Shown: in pieces, positions 34,012 to 40,178 of the stretch | Layout of the letters: each line of letters starts with the position of its first letter | Position numbering within the stretch: position 1 is the stretch's first letter | Assembly: GCA_027061725.1 (NCBI GenBank) | Contig: JAMOVG010000212.1 | Span: 1 to 40,178 of the forward strand | From: Desulfobacteraceae bacterium | GTDB lineage: Bacteria > Desulfobacterota > Desulfobacteria > Desulfobacterales > JALSRD01 | Reading direction: 5' to 3' | Length of the DNA stretch: 40,178 nt | The notes under the pieces: model-generated | Databases searched by the model: none | The model's input: only the letters and a program-made list of their open reading frames with translations | Told to the model about the DNA's origin: nothing | Program-made: the position numbers and the translations under genes

Positions 34012-34070
34012 CCGGTTCGCAAAACCGGTGACGCACCAAAGTCGCCGAGGCGCCCGTCCGGCGAGGGGCG
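34012..34070. other. Cluster of competing stem-loops
   Basis: CCGGTT/AACCGG (34012-34028), GGTGAC/GTCGCC (34027-34046), and either CGCCC/GGGCG (34051-34070) or TCGCCG/CGGCGA (34042-34064). The helices share bases and so exclude one another in part, a pattern of regulatory RNA. No named riboswitch is matched. Confidence 0.35.
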
Positions 34071-34168
34071 AAAAATTCGGAACATCCGGCAAATGTTGGA
34101 ATTTTCACAACGCCACCGCACGGGGCGCATTGCCGGACAAATGCCACCGTCTGGATGAATCAGGCCAC

Positions 34169-34795
34169 TCAGACCGTGTCCCGGACTGAAAAAATGCGCA
34201 GGTCCGCGATGCGGTTTTCCTGGCAGGGGCCGCTGATCTTGACGCTTTCGTGGCTGAACAGCCAGATTTCCGGAATGATCTCGGCGATCAAGCGGCCTTC
34301 GTTGAACAGCCGCACCACCGAGCTTTCCGAGACCACCACGGCCACGGCATGGGTGTCGCGGGTGATGGAAGCCGCGGCCACGTGCCGGCTGCCCAGGCCC
34401 AGGGGCAGTTCAATGCCGTCGGCCGAGGCGTTGATATAGCGCGCCGCAGAGATGACCACACCGTCGCCGCCCACAATGAAAGCGCCGTCGAGCTGGGCCA
34501 GTTCCTTGATGGTCTCGCGCATGTTGGGGTCGGAGATGCGCTTGGCCTCCGGAGGGTGGCCGAACAGGGGGTCCAGGATGAGATTGCGCGAACGCCGCAT
34601 GGTCTCCCGCTCGTCGGATACCACGAAGAGGGTTCCGATCTTGTGGCCCTCACGCCCCTCCCGGGCTATCTCCACGGCCAGTTGGATCGTGTGCTCCAGC
34701 GTGTCGACATCACAGTCGACCTTGGATCCGCAAAGTTGTTTGAGGGTCGGCACCATGGGCTTCTCGGTTCCGGGGGATAGGGTCCGCCTGTGCAT
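34169..34795 (-). CDS. DisA_N (diadenylate cyclase) domain protein
   Basis: A 208-residue protein consisting mainly of a DAC/DisA_N domain, the fold that makes c-di-AMP from two ATP. The DGA motif (D103-A105 in LDGAFIVGGDGVV) and the second motif GSRHVAAASITRDTHAVAVVVSES (R137, H138) are present, but the canonical RHR reads RHV here. No membrane segment and no DNA-binding domain, so it is neither CdaA nor DisA; it resembles the soluble single-domain type. ATG at 34795 has no Shine-Dalgarno; an alternative is ATG at 34756, which keeps the domain intact. Activity is plausible but not certain. Confidence 0.78.
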   Translation of the reverse strand: MHRRTLSPGTEKPMVPTLKQLCGSKVDCDVDTLEHTIQLAVEIAREGREGHKIGTLFVVSDERETMRRSRNLILDPLFGHPPEAKRISDPNMRETIKELAQLDGAFIVGGDGVVISAARYINASADGIELPLGLGSRHVAAASITRDTHAVAVVVSESSVVRLFNEGRLIAEIIPEIWLFSHESVKISGPCQENRIADLRIFSVRDTV

Positions 34796-34820
34796 ACTCT
34801 AATGATAAAATGCTGCGCCG

Positions 34821-34867
34821 AAAAATACAAGGGGGGCGTCCTTAAAAAATTCAGTAACCCGCCTTGT
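34821..34867 (-). terminator. Terminator after the thioredoxin gene
   Basis: On the minus strand ACAAGGCGGG (34867-34858) pairs with CCCCCCTTGT (34836-34827), one mismatch, followed by ATTTTT (34826-34821). The 21-base loop is long. It separates the thioredoxin gene from the DisA_N-domain gene. Confidence 0.5.
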
Positions 34868-34912
34868 CCCCCACGGCGCAAACAGCCTACCAAAGGCGAA
34901 TTGTTTCGTTAT

Positions 34913-35251
34913 TTAAAGACGTCCCCCCTGAGATTGCAGTACCTGCTCCATGGCGGTGATGAGGTCTTCGGCGCTTTGAAGCCCGACGAAACGCTTCATT
35001 TCGCGGCCGTTCTTGAAGATGATCATGGTCGGGATGCTGGTGATCCCCAGTTTGAGGGCCTGGCGCTGATTCTCATCCACATTGACCTCCACGACGGCGG
35101 CGCGGCCCTTGTATTTGCGTGACAGTTTGGAAATAATCGGGCTCTGAATCCGGCAGGGGGCACACCACGGGGCGTTGAAATCTACCAGTGTCACTCCTTC
35201 TGCGATCAACTGCTCGAAACGAACTCCGTCTACTGCAATTGCCTGTTCCAT
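34913..35251 (-). CDS. Thioredoxin
   Basis: A 112-residue thioredoxin with the active site WCAPC (C30, C33), the preceding VDFNAPW strand, the SIPTMIIFKNGREMKRFVG segment with the cis-proline, and a final amphipathic helix. It reduces disulfides in the cytoplasm. The frame runs further upstream, but the ATG at 35251 matches the family start; the longer form adds 60 non-homologous residues. Downstream of the small conserved protein (35448-35765) on the same strand with a 196-base gap, so it may be in the same sigma-54 transcript or have its own promoter. Confidence 0.92.
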   Translation of the reverse strand: MEQAIAVDGVRFEQLIAEGVTLVDFNAPWCAPCRIQSPIISKLSRKYKGRAAVVEVNVDENQRQALKLGITSIPTMIIFKNGREMKRFVGLQSAEDLITAMEQVLQSQGGRL

Positions 35252-35447
35252 CGTTGCTGAATCCCCTACACCGTTTCGATGGAGAGGCCCGGATCCAGGG
35301 GGCTGTCCGGCCTCGGCACGAATTGTCAAAAAAAACTGCGCCCCTGCATCCCGGGGGAGCCCCCCGGAAGGGATCCGCTCCCGCAAGGGCAACCGACGGG
35401 CTGCCCCTGCGTCGAAGCAGGTGGCGGTCATGGGACGCGGCCTGCCG

Positions 35448-35765
35448 TTAGCCCCCGAAGTTACCGGCCCCCAGCCCCCTCATGGCTTCGTCGACGCTCA
35501 CCCGCAGAGTGGCCAAGTGCCTGTCGAACTCCTCTTTCTCGGTGCGGATGTCGTCGATGCCGGTTTCCGGTGTGCAGTTGTCGCGGATCTCCTCGATGCG
35601 CTCATCCATGTCGGAGATCATCATGTGGATATCCTCGATGTTGGGCAGAACCTTCTCCTTGGTTTCATGGGGAAGCGCCTCCATCTTGCGGACAATGTCG
35701 TAGACGATGGCTTTCCAGGCCGTCAGCTCCATCTCCATGGTTTTGCAACAATTTCTGGCTTTCAT
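35448..35765 (-). CDS. Small conserved coiled-coil protein of unknown function
   Basis: A 105-residue, mostly helical protein with two adjacent cysteines near the N-terminus (RNCCKTMEMELTAWKAIVYDIVRKME), then LPNIEDIHMMISDMDERIEEIRDNC and a second helix. Similar small proteins occur in sulfate-reducing deltaproteobacteria, from memory, with no known function. AAGGAG lies seven bases before the ATG at 35765. It is preceded by a -24/-12 promoter (35846-35861) and is divergent from a sigma-54 activator, so it is the probable primary target of that regulator. Confidence 0.75.
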   Translation of the reverse strand: MKARNCCKTMEMELTAWKAIVYDIVRKMEALPHETKEKVLPNIEDIHMMISDMDERIEEIRDNCTPETGIDDIRTEKEEFDRHLATLRVSVDEAMRGLGAGNFGG

Positions 35766-35845
35766 GGCGGTCTCCTTTCCTGGGTGGTTTTTCTTTCCGG
35801 GAATCACCCGGTTTTGTGTCTCTTTTTCCCTTCACCCTTCAACAC

Positions 35846-35861
35846 TACAAATACCGTGCCA
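35846..35861 (-). promoter_or_regulatory. Sigma-54 (-24/-12) promoter of the small conserved protein
   Basis: Minus strand TGGCACG-GTAT-TTGTA matches the consensus TGGCACG-N4-TTGCA with one change (C to T in the -12 element) and exact spacing. The start site would be near 35836, about 70 bases before the ATG. A sigma-54 activator gene lies divergent, which supports the call. Confidence 0.65.
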
Positions 35862-36000
35862 CCCTGGAGTGAAAACGGTCAGTCCACCGCCACTGAAAAA
35901 ATAACCACACATATTCAATGCGTTAAATGGCTCGCCCCATAGCGTTCCTGTTTTGAATAATTAGGTACGTATCCTTTTTCCACACGGCCCGCCCTGAGAA

Positions 36001-36020
36001 TGTAACGTTACCTAACGTTA
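36001..36020. promoter_or_regulatory. Activator boxes upstream of the sigma-54 promoter
   Basis: A perfect palindrome GTAACGTTAC (36002-36011) followed immediately by a second TAACGTTA (36013-36020). They lie about 165-185 bases upstream of the predicted sigma-54 start, the usual distance for an enhancer site. Confidence 0.6.
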
Positions 36021-36146
36021 TTTTTCCGGGCTGATCGCTGCCGTTCGTCACGCGCCAACGCCGGCAGTTCTTTCGGACCTTCTATTTGCCAAGGCATTTT
36101 TCAGGAAAACTAGGGCAACCACCTGAAGGGTTGCCGCATTCCGCTC

Positions 36147-36175
36147 TTGACAGCGCCCCCAACGTTACCTAATGT
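36147..36175 (+). promoter_or_regulatory. Promoter of the sigma-54 activator gene
   Basis: A perfect TTGACA (36147-36152) with TAATGT (36170-36175) at 17 bases. The -10 match is moderate. The -10 lies inside an AACGTTACCTAATGTAAC box, so the regulator could repress itself. Confidence 0.5.
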
Positions 36176-36201
36176 AACAGGTACGGGACCCGTAACGTTA
36201 C
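36161..36201. promoter_or_regulatory. Operator boxes over the activator gene's own promoter
   Basis: AACGTTAC (36161-36168), GTTAC-CTAAT-GTAAC (36164-36178) and a perfect GTAACGTTAC (36192-36201) repeat the motif seen at 36001-36020. They overlap the -10 and the first transcribed bases of the divergent promoter. Confidence 0.6.
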
Positions 36202-36240
36202 ACCATCCTCTCCAACCCTCCAAAAAAAGGTATCTGGACC

Positions 36241-37659
36241 ATGCCGCCAGAAACACACGACTTGTGGGACAGCCGCTTCCTCAACCAGATCATCCACTTC
36301 ATGGCCGACGGTGTCTTCACTTTGGACACCCGCGGCCGCATTTCCTCCTGGAACGCCGCCATGGAGCGCATCACCGGCTACTCGCCGGCCGAGGCCCTGG
36401 GAAAGACCTGCAACATCCTGGAGTGCAGCCAGTGTTTTGACAAGGAGTGCCCTTCGGGTCTGAAGGCCTGCGGGCTTCTTGAACACGGTGAATCCAAGGA
36501 CTACGAGTGCATGGTGCGCCACAAGGACGGCCACGAGGTACCGGTGATCAAAAACGCCCGGGTGGTGCGGGACGACGAGGGCGCCATCATCGGCATCGTG
36601 GAAACGCTGACGGACCTGACCGAACTGAAAAAAGCCCGCTTGAAGGCCGAGCAGGCCCAGCGCTGCCTGGAGGAACGGCACCGCCTGGGAAACATCATCG
36701 GCAAGAGCCGGGAGATGCAGCAGGTCTTCACCGCCATCCAGGCAGCGGCGTCCAGCAGCGCCACCATCCTGATCCAGGGCGAAAGCGGCACGGGCAAGGA
36801 ACTGGTGGCCGGCGCCATTCACTACAACGGTCCTTTCCGGGACAAGCCGCTGGTCACGGTCAACTGTTCGGCGTTGTCCGAGTCCCTGCTGGAAAGCGAA
36901 CTGTTCGGACACGTCCGGGGCGCCTTCACCGGCGCCATGCGCGACCGTATGGGCCGCTTCGAGGAGGCCGACGGCGGCACCGTTTTTTTGGACGAAATCG
37001 GTGAGATCAGCCCCTACATCCAGGTAAAGCTGCTGCGGGTGCTGCAGGAGCGGGAAATTGAGCGTGTGGGAGAATCGCGCAAGCGCAAGGTCAACATCCG
37101 TGTCATCGCCGCCACCAACCGCGACCTGTTCGGCCTGGTGCAGGAAGGCAAGTTCCGGCAGGATCTCTATTACCGCCTGAAGGTGTTTCCCATCCTGCTG
37201 CCGCCCCTGAGAAACCGGCGCGACGACATTCCGCTGCTGGTCAACCACTTCATCGAAAAGCAGAACCAGAAAACCGGCAAACACATCACCGGCGTGCGCC
37301 ACGCGGCCATGCAGCTCATCCTGGACTACTCCTGGCCGGGCAACGTGCGCGAACTGGAAAATGCCATCGAGCACGCCTTCGTGCTCTGTAACAGCGACCG
37401 CATCGACGTCTTCGACCTGCCCATCGAGATCCGCCAGATGAAATACCATCCGGAAATCGTGACCGTGCCCCCCTTTGCGGCACCGCCCCGGCCGCGGGCC
37501 CGCGCAAAGCTCACCCGCGAGAAGCTTCTCGAGGTGCTCAACGCCTGTAACTGGAACAAGGCCGAGGTGGGAAGGCAGGTGGGCCTGAGCCGCACGGCCA
37601 TCTGGAAGTACATGAAAAAGTGGGATATTCCCCTCAAGCCGCCGGCAAGCAGCACCTAA
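36241..37659 (+). CDS. PAS/AAA+/Fis sigma-54-dependent transcriptional activator
   Basis: A 472-residue enhancer-binding protein. Residues 10-125 are a PAS domain ([33 protein letters not shown]) with an unusual Cys group (C57, C62, C65, C70, C77, C90) that could hold an Fe-S cluster or act as a thiol switch. The AAA+ domain follows with Walker A GESGTGKE (about 180-187), the sigma-54 contact loop GAFTGA (227-232), Walker [11 protein letters not shown] and the arginine fingers. The C-terminus (about 420-465) is a Fis-type helix-turn-helix. No receiver domain, so it senses directly rather than through a kinase. Start ATG follows AAAGG. It likely binds the GTAACGTTAC boxes upstream. Confidence 0.94.
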   Translation: MPPETHDLWDSRFLNQIIHFMADGVFTLDTRGRISSWNAAMERITGYSPAEALGKTCNILECSQCFDKECPSGLKACGLLEHGESKDYECMVRHKDGHEVPVIKNARVVRDDEGAIIGIVETLTDLTELKKARLKAEQAQRCLEERHRLGNIIGKSREMQQVFTAIQAAASSSATILIQGESGTGKELVAGAIHYNGPFRDKPLVTVNCSALSESLLESELFGHVRGAFTGAMRDRMGRFEEADGGTVFLDEIGEISPYIQVKLLRVLQEREIERVGESRKRKVNIRVIAATNRDLFGLVQEGKFRQDLYYRLKVFPILLPPLRNRRDDIPLLVNHFIEKQNQKTGKHITGVRHAAMQLILDYSWPGNVRELENAIEHAFVLCNSDRIDVFDLPIEIRQMKYHPEIVTVPPFAAPPRPRARAKLTREKLLEVLNACNWNKAEVGRQVGLSRTAIWKYMKKWDIPLKPPASST

Positions 37660-37702
37660 CCACGCGCCCTTTTTCCCCTTCCGTAACGCCCCCTGGGGGC
37701 CT

Positions 37703-38761
37703 TCAATCCTCCCGGCGGCGGCGCACGGCTTCCAGCAGGCCGGCGGTGCCGGTCATCATATTGTCCCCCATGGGCGCGCCCCACAGCACCGCCAGCGAGG
37801 CGCCTTCCAGCATCCGCCGCTTGGGGCCCGTGGCGATGACGGTCTCCAACGCCGAAGGGCCCACGGCGCGGCGCACCCAGGCACCGTGTCCGCCCTCGGC
37901 CAGCAGCTGCTGGTGCGCCAACCGGCCATCAGCCAGGTCGCGCAGCAGCGCTTCCAGCCGCCAGGGGGTGATGTCGTGGGTGTGGTACTCGAAAAAGCCG
38001 GCCAGACGCCCGTTTTCCACCGTGGCCGCCACGGTATGCGAGGTGGCGATATCCAGCACCGCGAAGACTTCACGCCCGCGGGCCTGGCGGTCCAGCCCGG
38101 CGCCCAGAATGGCGGCCATGCCGCTGTCCATGAGATAGAGCTCCCCGGCCGGCAGGGCCGCAGCGCTGCGGGCGATGCACTGCAGGCGGGTCATGGTCTG
38201 CGGCAGGGTCCTGGGGTCGTAGAGCAGCCGGTGCACCATGGGCGACTCGCTGAGCACCTGCCGGAACATCAGGTGCCGGTAGTCCAGGGCCGATACCCCG
38301 GCCGGTGGGCGGCCGTGATCCTGGGCGCACACCGCCACCACGTCGAACGCGAAGGGCACGCCGAACCCCTGCACGATAGTCTCGATGCGGGCGGGATCCA
38401 GATCGGCCAGTTCCAGGTGCGCGAACCCCTTGCGCGACGTGAGCTCCTCGGCTCGGCTGTCTTCGACTACCTCTATGCCCATGGCCTGCACCTTCTGCGG
38501 GTCGCGGTGCACCGTGGCGGACGCCGAGCGGCTCATAATCACGGCAAAACGGCCGGCCCGCTCCCGCAGCGCCTGGGTCAGGGCGCCGCCGCCCATTTCG
38601 CCGCCGGTGACCAGCAGGTCTCCCCGCCCCTGTCGCACGCGGCCGGCCAGCATCCGCACGGGCGAGGCCACCACCGCCTTGTAGACCACGTCCGTCTCCT
38701 CGTCCAGGTAGAGCACATCCATGGTGCCGGCCCCGATATCGATCATCAGGTATCTGCTCAT
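37703..38761 (-). CDS. DUF1786 family ASKHA-like protein
   Basis: A 352-residue DUF1786 protein, a family of unknown function found in strict anaerobes and annotated at times as related to pyruvate-formate-lyase activation. The start MSRYLMIDIGAGTMDVLYLDEE has the phosphate-1-like motif of the sugar kinase/actin fold, DLLVTGGEMGGGALTQAL and LDIATSHTVAATVENGRLAGFFEYHTHDITPWRLEALL look like the second phosphate and adenosine parts, and Cys/His residues are dispersed (GFGVPFAFDVVAVCAQDHG). GGGAGAG precedes the ATG at 38761; a longer frame to 38830 is not used. Divergent from lgt. Function unknown. Confidence 0.75.
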   Translation of the reverse strand: MSRYLMIDIGAGTMDVLYLDEETDVVYKAVVASPVRMLAGRVRQGRGDLLVTGGEMGGGALTQALRERAGRFAVIMSRSASATVHRDPQKVQAMGIEVVEDSRAEELTSRKGFAHLELADLDPARIETIVQGFGVPFAFDVVAVCAQDHGRPPAGVSALDYRHLMFRQVLSESPMVHRLLYDPRTLPQTMTRLQCIARSAAALPAGELYLMDSGMAAILGAGLDRQARGREVFAVLDIATSHTVAATVENGRLAGFFEYHTHDITPWRLEALLRDLADGRLAHQQLLAEGGHGAWVRRAVGPSALETVIATGPKRRMLEGASLAVLWGAPMGDNMMTGTAGLLEAVRRRRED

Positions 38762-38891
38762 GTGTTCTCTCCCGTAGCGCCCCTTCCCCGCGGCCGACGG
38801 GATTTTCGGCCTGCGGGCGTGAGGCGGCACTTCCTACAGGGCTGAAAAACCCTCTTTCAAGCCCTTCGCAAATCGGCTATACAATCTGGCC

Positions 38892-39692
38892 ATGCTGCGC
38901 TATCCTGACATCAGCCCGGACATCGTGCGCATCGGCCCCTTTCACCTGCGCTGGTACGGCATGATGTACGTCCTGGGGTTCATCGCCGGCTACCTGCTGG
39001 TGCAGCGCCAGCGGCGCGCCAGAGAAATCGGCCTGGTGGGCCCCAAGGCCCAGGACCTGATCCTGTACCTGGCCATCGGTCTGGTGGTGGGTGCCCGCTT
39101 GGGTTACATCCTCTTTTACCAGTATGCCGACCTGGCGGCCTATCTGAAAAACCCCATCGAGATCATCGCTGTGTGGCACGGCGGCATGTCCTTTCACGGC
39201 GGCCTGCTGGGCGCCGTCGCCGCCGGCTGGTGGTTCGCCCGCCGCAACGCCATGCCTTTTGCGGTCATCGCCGACAGCGTCATCGTCACCGCGCCGGTGG
39301 GCCTCTTCTTCGGGCGCATCGGCAACTTCCTGAACGCCGAACTCTACGGCCGCGTCACCGACGTGCCCTGGGCGATGGTGTTCCCCAATGCCGGCCCGCT
39401 GCCCCGCCATCCCTCGCAGCTCTACGAGGCCCTGGGCGAGGGCCTGCTGCTGTTTGCCGTCCTGTGGACCCTGCGCAAACGCCGCTTCGCCGACGGCATG
39501 ATGGTGGCCTTTTTCCTGTGCTTCTACGGTGCTATTCGCTTCGTGCTGGAATTCTTCCGGCAGCCCGACCCGCAGCTGGGCTTTATCTGGGGGCCCTTCA
39601 CCATGGGCCAGCTGCTGTGCGCCCTGATGATCGCCGCCGGGCTGGTGCTGGCGCTCGTACTGCGCCGCACGGGTTCCCGCCCGGCGGAATGA
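38892..39692 (+). CDS. lgt: Prolipoprotein diacylglyceryl transferase
   Basis: A 266-residue inner-membrane enzyme that transfers diacylglycerol from phosphatidylglycerol to the lipobox cysteine of prolipoproteins, first step in lipoprotein maturation. It has about seven membrane helices, the FHLRWYGMMYVLGFIAGY opening, the HGGMSFHGGLLGA block, and the signature GRIGNFLNAELYGRVTDVPWAM with its catalytic arginine. It is required for lipoproteins such as MlaA encoded elsewhere in this window. Located between DUF1786 (divergent) and the MoaD-like gene (convergent), with no operon partner on this strand. Confidence 0.96.
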   Translation: MLRYPDISPDIVRIGPFHLRWYGMMYVLGFIAGYLLVQRQRRAREIGLVGPKAQDLILYLAIGLVVGARLGYILFYQYADLAAYLKNPIEIIAVWHGGMSFHGGLLGAVAAGWWFARRNAMPFAVIADSVIVTAPVGLFFGRIGNFLNAELYGRVTDVPWAMVFPNAGPLPRHPSQLYEALGEGLLLFAVLWTLRKRRFADGMMVAFFLCFYGAIRFVLEFFRQPDPQLGFIWGPFTMGQLLCALMIAAGLVLALVLRRTGSRPAE

Positions 39693-39693
39693 C

Positions 39694-39927
39694 TCAACCG
39701 CCCTCCAGAGGCGGAAAAACGGTCAACTCGTCGCCTTCGTTCAGCGCCTGCCGCACCGTTGCCACGCGCCCGTTGACCATGATGACCTTGGGCGTTGCCG
39801 CCGATATGCCAACGGCCTTCAGGGCATCGGCCACCGTGCCGCCCGGAGCCAGCTCCAGGGTGAAGGGGTTCCGCCCGCCGGGAGCCCGGCGCGCGAAAGT
39901 GAGCTGCAGCTTCACGCGCACCCGCAT
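39694..39927 (-). CDS. MoaD/ThiS-type ubiquitin-like sulfur carrier
   Basis: A 77-residue beta-grasp protein ending in the Gly-Gly tail (VFPPLEGG) that is adenylated and thiocarboxylated in molybdopterin or thiamin synthesis. KLQLTFARRA, GTVADALKAVGIS, PKVIMVNGRVA and the DELTVFPPLEGG end fit the family. The ATG at 39927 is two bases after the stop of the aldehyde:ferredoxin oxidoreductase gene, so they are one operon, which points to tungsten/molybdenum pterin rather than thiamin. It is convergent with lgt, with one base between the stops. Confidence 0.88.
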   Translation of the reverse strand: MRVRVKLQLTFARRAPGGRNPFTLELAPGGTVADALKAVGISAATPKVIMVNGRVATVRQALNEGDELTVFPPLEGG

Positions 39928-39929
39928 GG

Positions 39930-40178
39930 CTACGCCAGGCCCAGCTCGGCCAGCTTTTCGGGTGTCGGGATACCGTCGGCGTCCCAGCCCCGCAGGTGGT
40001 AGTAGTCGGTCAGCATCTCCTCCAGGTGGCACACCATACCCTCGGCCGGCCCGTCGGGAAGGGGCTCCGCCACAATGCGCGGCGGCAGGCTGTCATCACG
40101 GCGCGAAAACCCGGCCCGTACCAGGAACAGGCGCTCGGCGTTGAAGATGCGCTCGCCGGCCGTGCACAGCTCGTCCAC
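39930..40178 (-). CDS. Aldehyde:ferredoxin oxidoreductase, C-terminal part
   Basis: The last 82 codons of a tungsten-pterin aldehyde:ferredoxin oxidoreductase; the gene continues past the right edge of the window. The signature is AGERIFNAERLFLVRAGFSRRDDSLPPRIVAEPLPDGPAEGMV..., ending with YYHLRGWDADGIPTPEKLAELGL, typical of the family's C-terminal domain. The enzyme oxidises aldehydes to carboxylic acids with ferredoxin as acceptor. The MoaD-like gene follows two bases downstream. Which family member it is cannot be decided from this fragment. Confidence 0.9.
   Translation of the reverse strand: MDELCTAGERIFNAERLFLVRAGFSRRDDSLPPRIVAEPLPDGPAEGMVCHLEEMLTDYYHLRGWDADGIPTPEKLAELGLA

Larger units (their letters stand above)
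33800..34168. other. Non-coding gap with Hsp20 promoter and structured segment
   Basis: 369 bases with no convincing gene. The left third is A+T-rich and holds the Hsp20 promoter. The right part is G+C-rich with closely spaced, partly competing inverted repeats at 34012-34070 and smaller ones beyond. It is the 3' side of the diadenylate-cyclase-domain gene. Confidence 0.5.
35766..36240. other. Divergent regulatory gap of the sigma-54 circuit
   Basis: 475 bases with no gene. It holds, from left to right: a sigma-54 promoter firing left (35846-35861), a paired GTAACGTTAC box (36001-36020), a 7-bp hairpin GGCAACC/GGTTGCC (36114-36135), a sigma-70 promoter firing right (36147-36175), and three more boxes (36161-36201). 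Confidence 0.6.

Noticed and set aside
34012-34070. A c-di-GMP (GEMM) riboswitch, suggested by CGCAAAACC and GACGCACCAAAG.
   Set aside because: The expected GACGCAAAGCC core and the closing receptor helix are not there; the match is partial only.
36001-36201. GTAACGTTAC repeats as insertion-element ends or an attachment site.
   Set aside because: No transposase or integrase nearby, no target duplication, and the repeats sit exactly over promoter and enhancer positions of a regulator gene.

Overview
The window is about 40 kb of GC-rich, densely packed bacterial chromosome. Gene content points to a strictly anaerobic Gram-negative bacterium of the Desulfobacterota, probably a sulfate reducer related to Desulfosarcina or Desulfatitalea. 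The clues are an aldehyde:ferredoxin oxidoreductase, a CoA-linked 2-oxoacid:ferredoxin oxidoreductase, a DUF1786 protein, sigma-54 control and an Mla outer-membrane lipid system. The taxonomy is inferred from gene families, not from a marker-gene tree. No insertion sequence, prophage or CRISPR array is visible.

Layout. (1) 22-2897: a dGTPase-like HD hydrolase and a Cys-cluster (YkgJ-type) protein on the minus strand, divergent from a small HSDR_N-like protein and a TadA-type deaminase. (2) 3062-8404: the translation operon infC-rpmI-rplT-pheS-pheT-merR. infC has no ATG, GTG or TTG at a usable place and appears to start at ATA. (3) 8575-21529: tRNA-Gly(CCC), two terminators, then rimP-nusA-infB-ylxP-rbfA-nrnA-truB-rpsO-pnp, an M16 protease, dut and an MBL-fold hydrolase, with many start/stop overlaps. 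(4) 21547-27473: a divergent flavodoxin, an aldo/keto reductase, a 65-residue Cys-rich protein and an mlaE-F-D-C-A operon. The MlaF ATPase carries an extra C-terminal domain that reads as a degenerate GGDEF fold. (5) 27470-31845: a second Cys-cluster protein, a DAO-type FAD oxidoreductase and a two-gene 2-oxoacid:ferredoxin oxidoreductase whose beta and gamma parts are fused. Together these could form an amine or amino-acid oxidation module feeding acyl-CoA and ferredoxin.

(6) 32092-33799: a DUF134 regulator with its own promoter and operator-like repeat, a DUF123 GIY-YIG protein whose start is unclear, and a minus-strand Hsp20 plus small membrane protein pair. (7) 34169-37659: a diadenylate-cyclase-domain protein, a thioredoxin and a small conserved protein on the minus strand, divergent from a PAS/AAA+/Fis sigma-54 activator. 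The 475-base gap between them holds a near-consensus -24/-12 promoter firing toward the small protein and five GTAACGTTAC-like boxes. This looks like a self-contained enhancer circuit. (8) 37703-40178: a DUF1786 protein, lgt, a MoaD/ThiS-type sulfur carrier and the C-terminus of a tungsten aldehyde:ferredoxin oxidoreductase cut by the window edge.

The points most worth a second look are the MlaF-GGDEF-like fusion, the sigma-54 enhancer circuit with its Cys-rich PAS sensor, the FAD oxidoreductase/2-oxoacid oxidoreductase module, and the ATA start of infC. All were read by eye; no database search was run.
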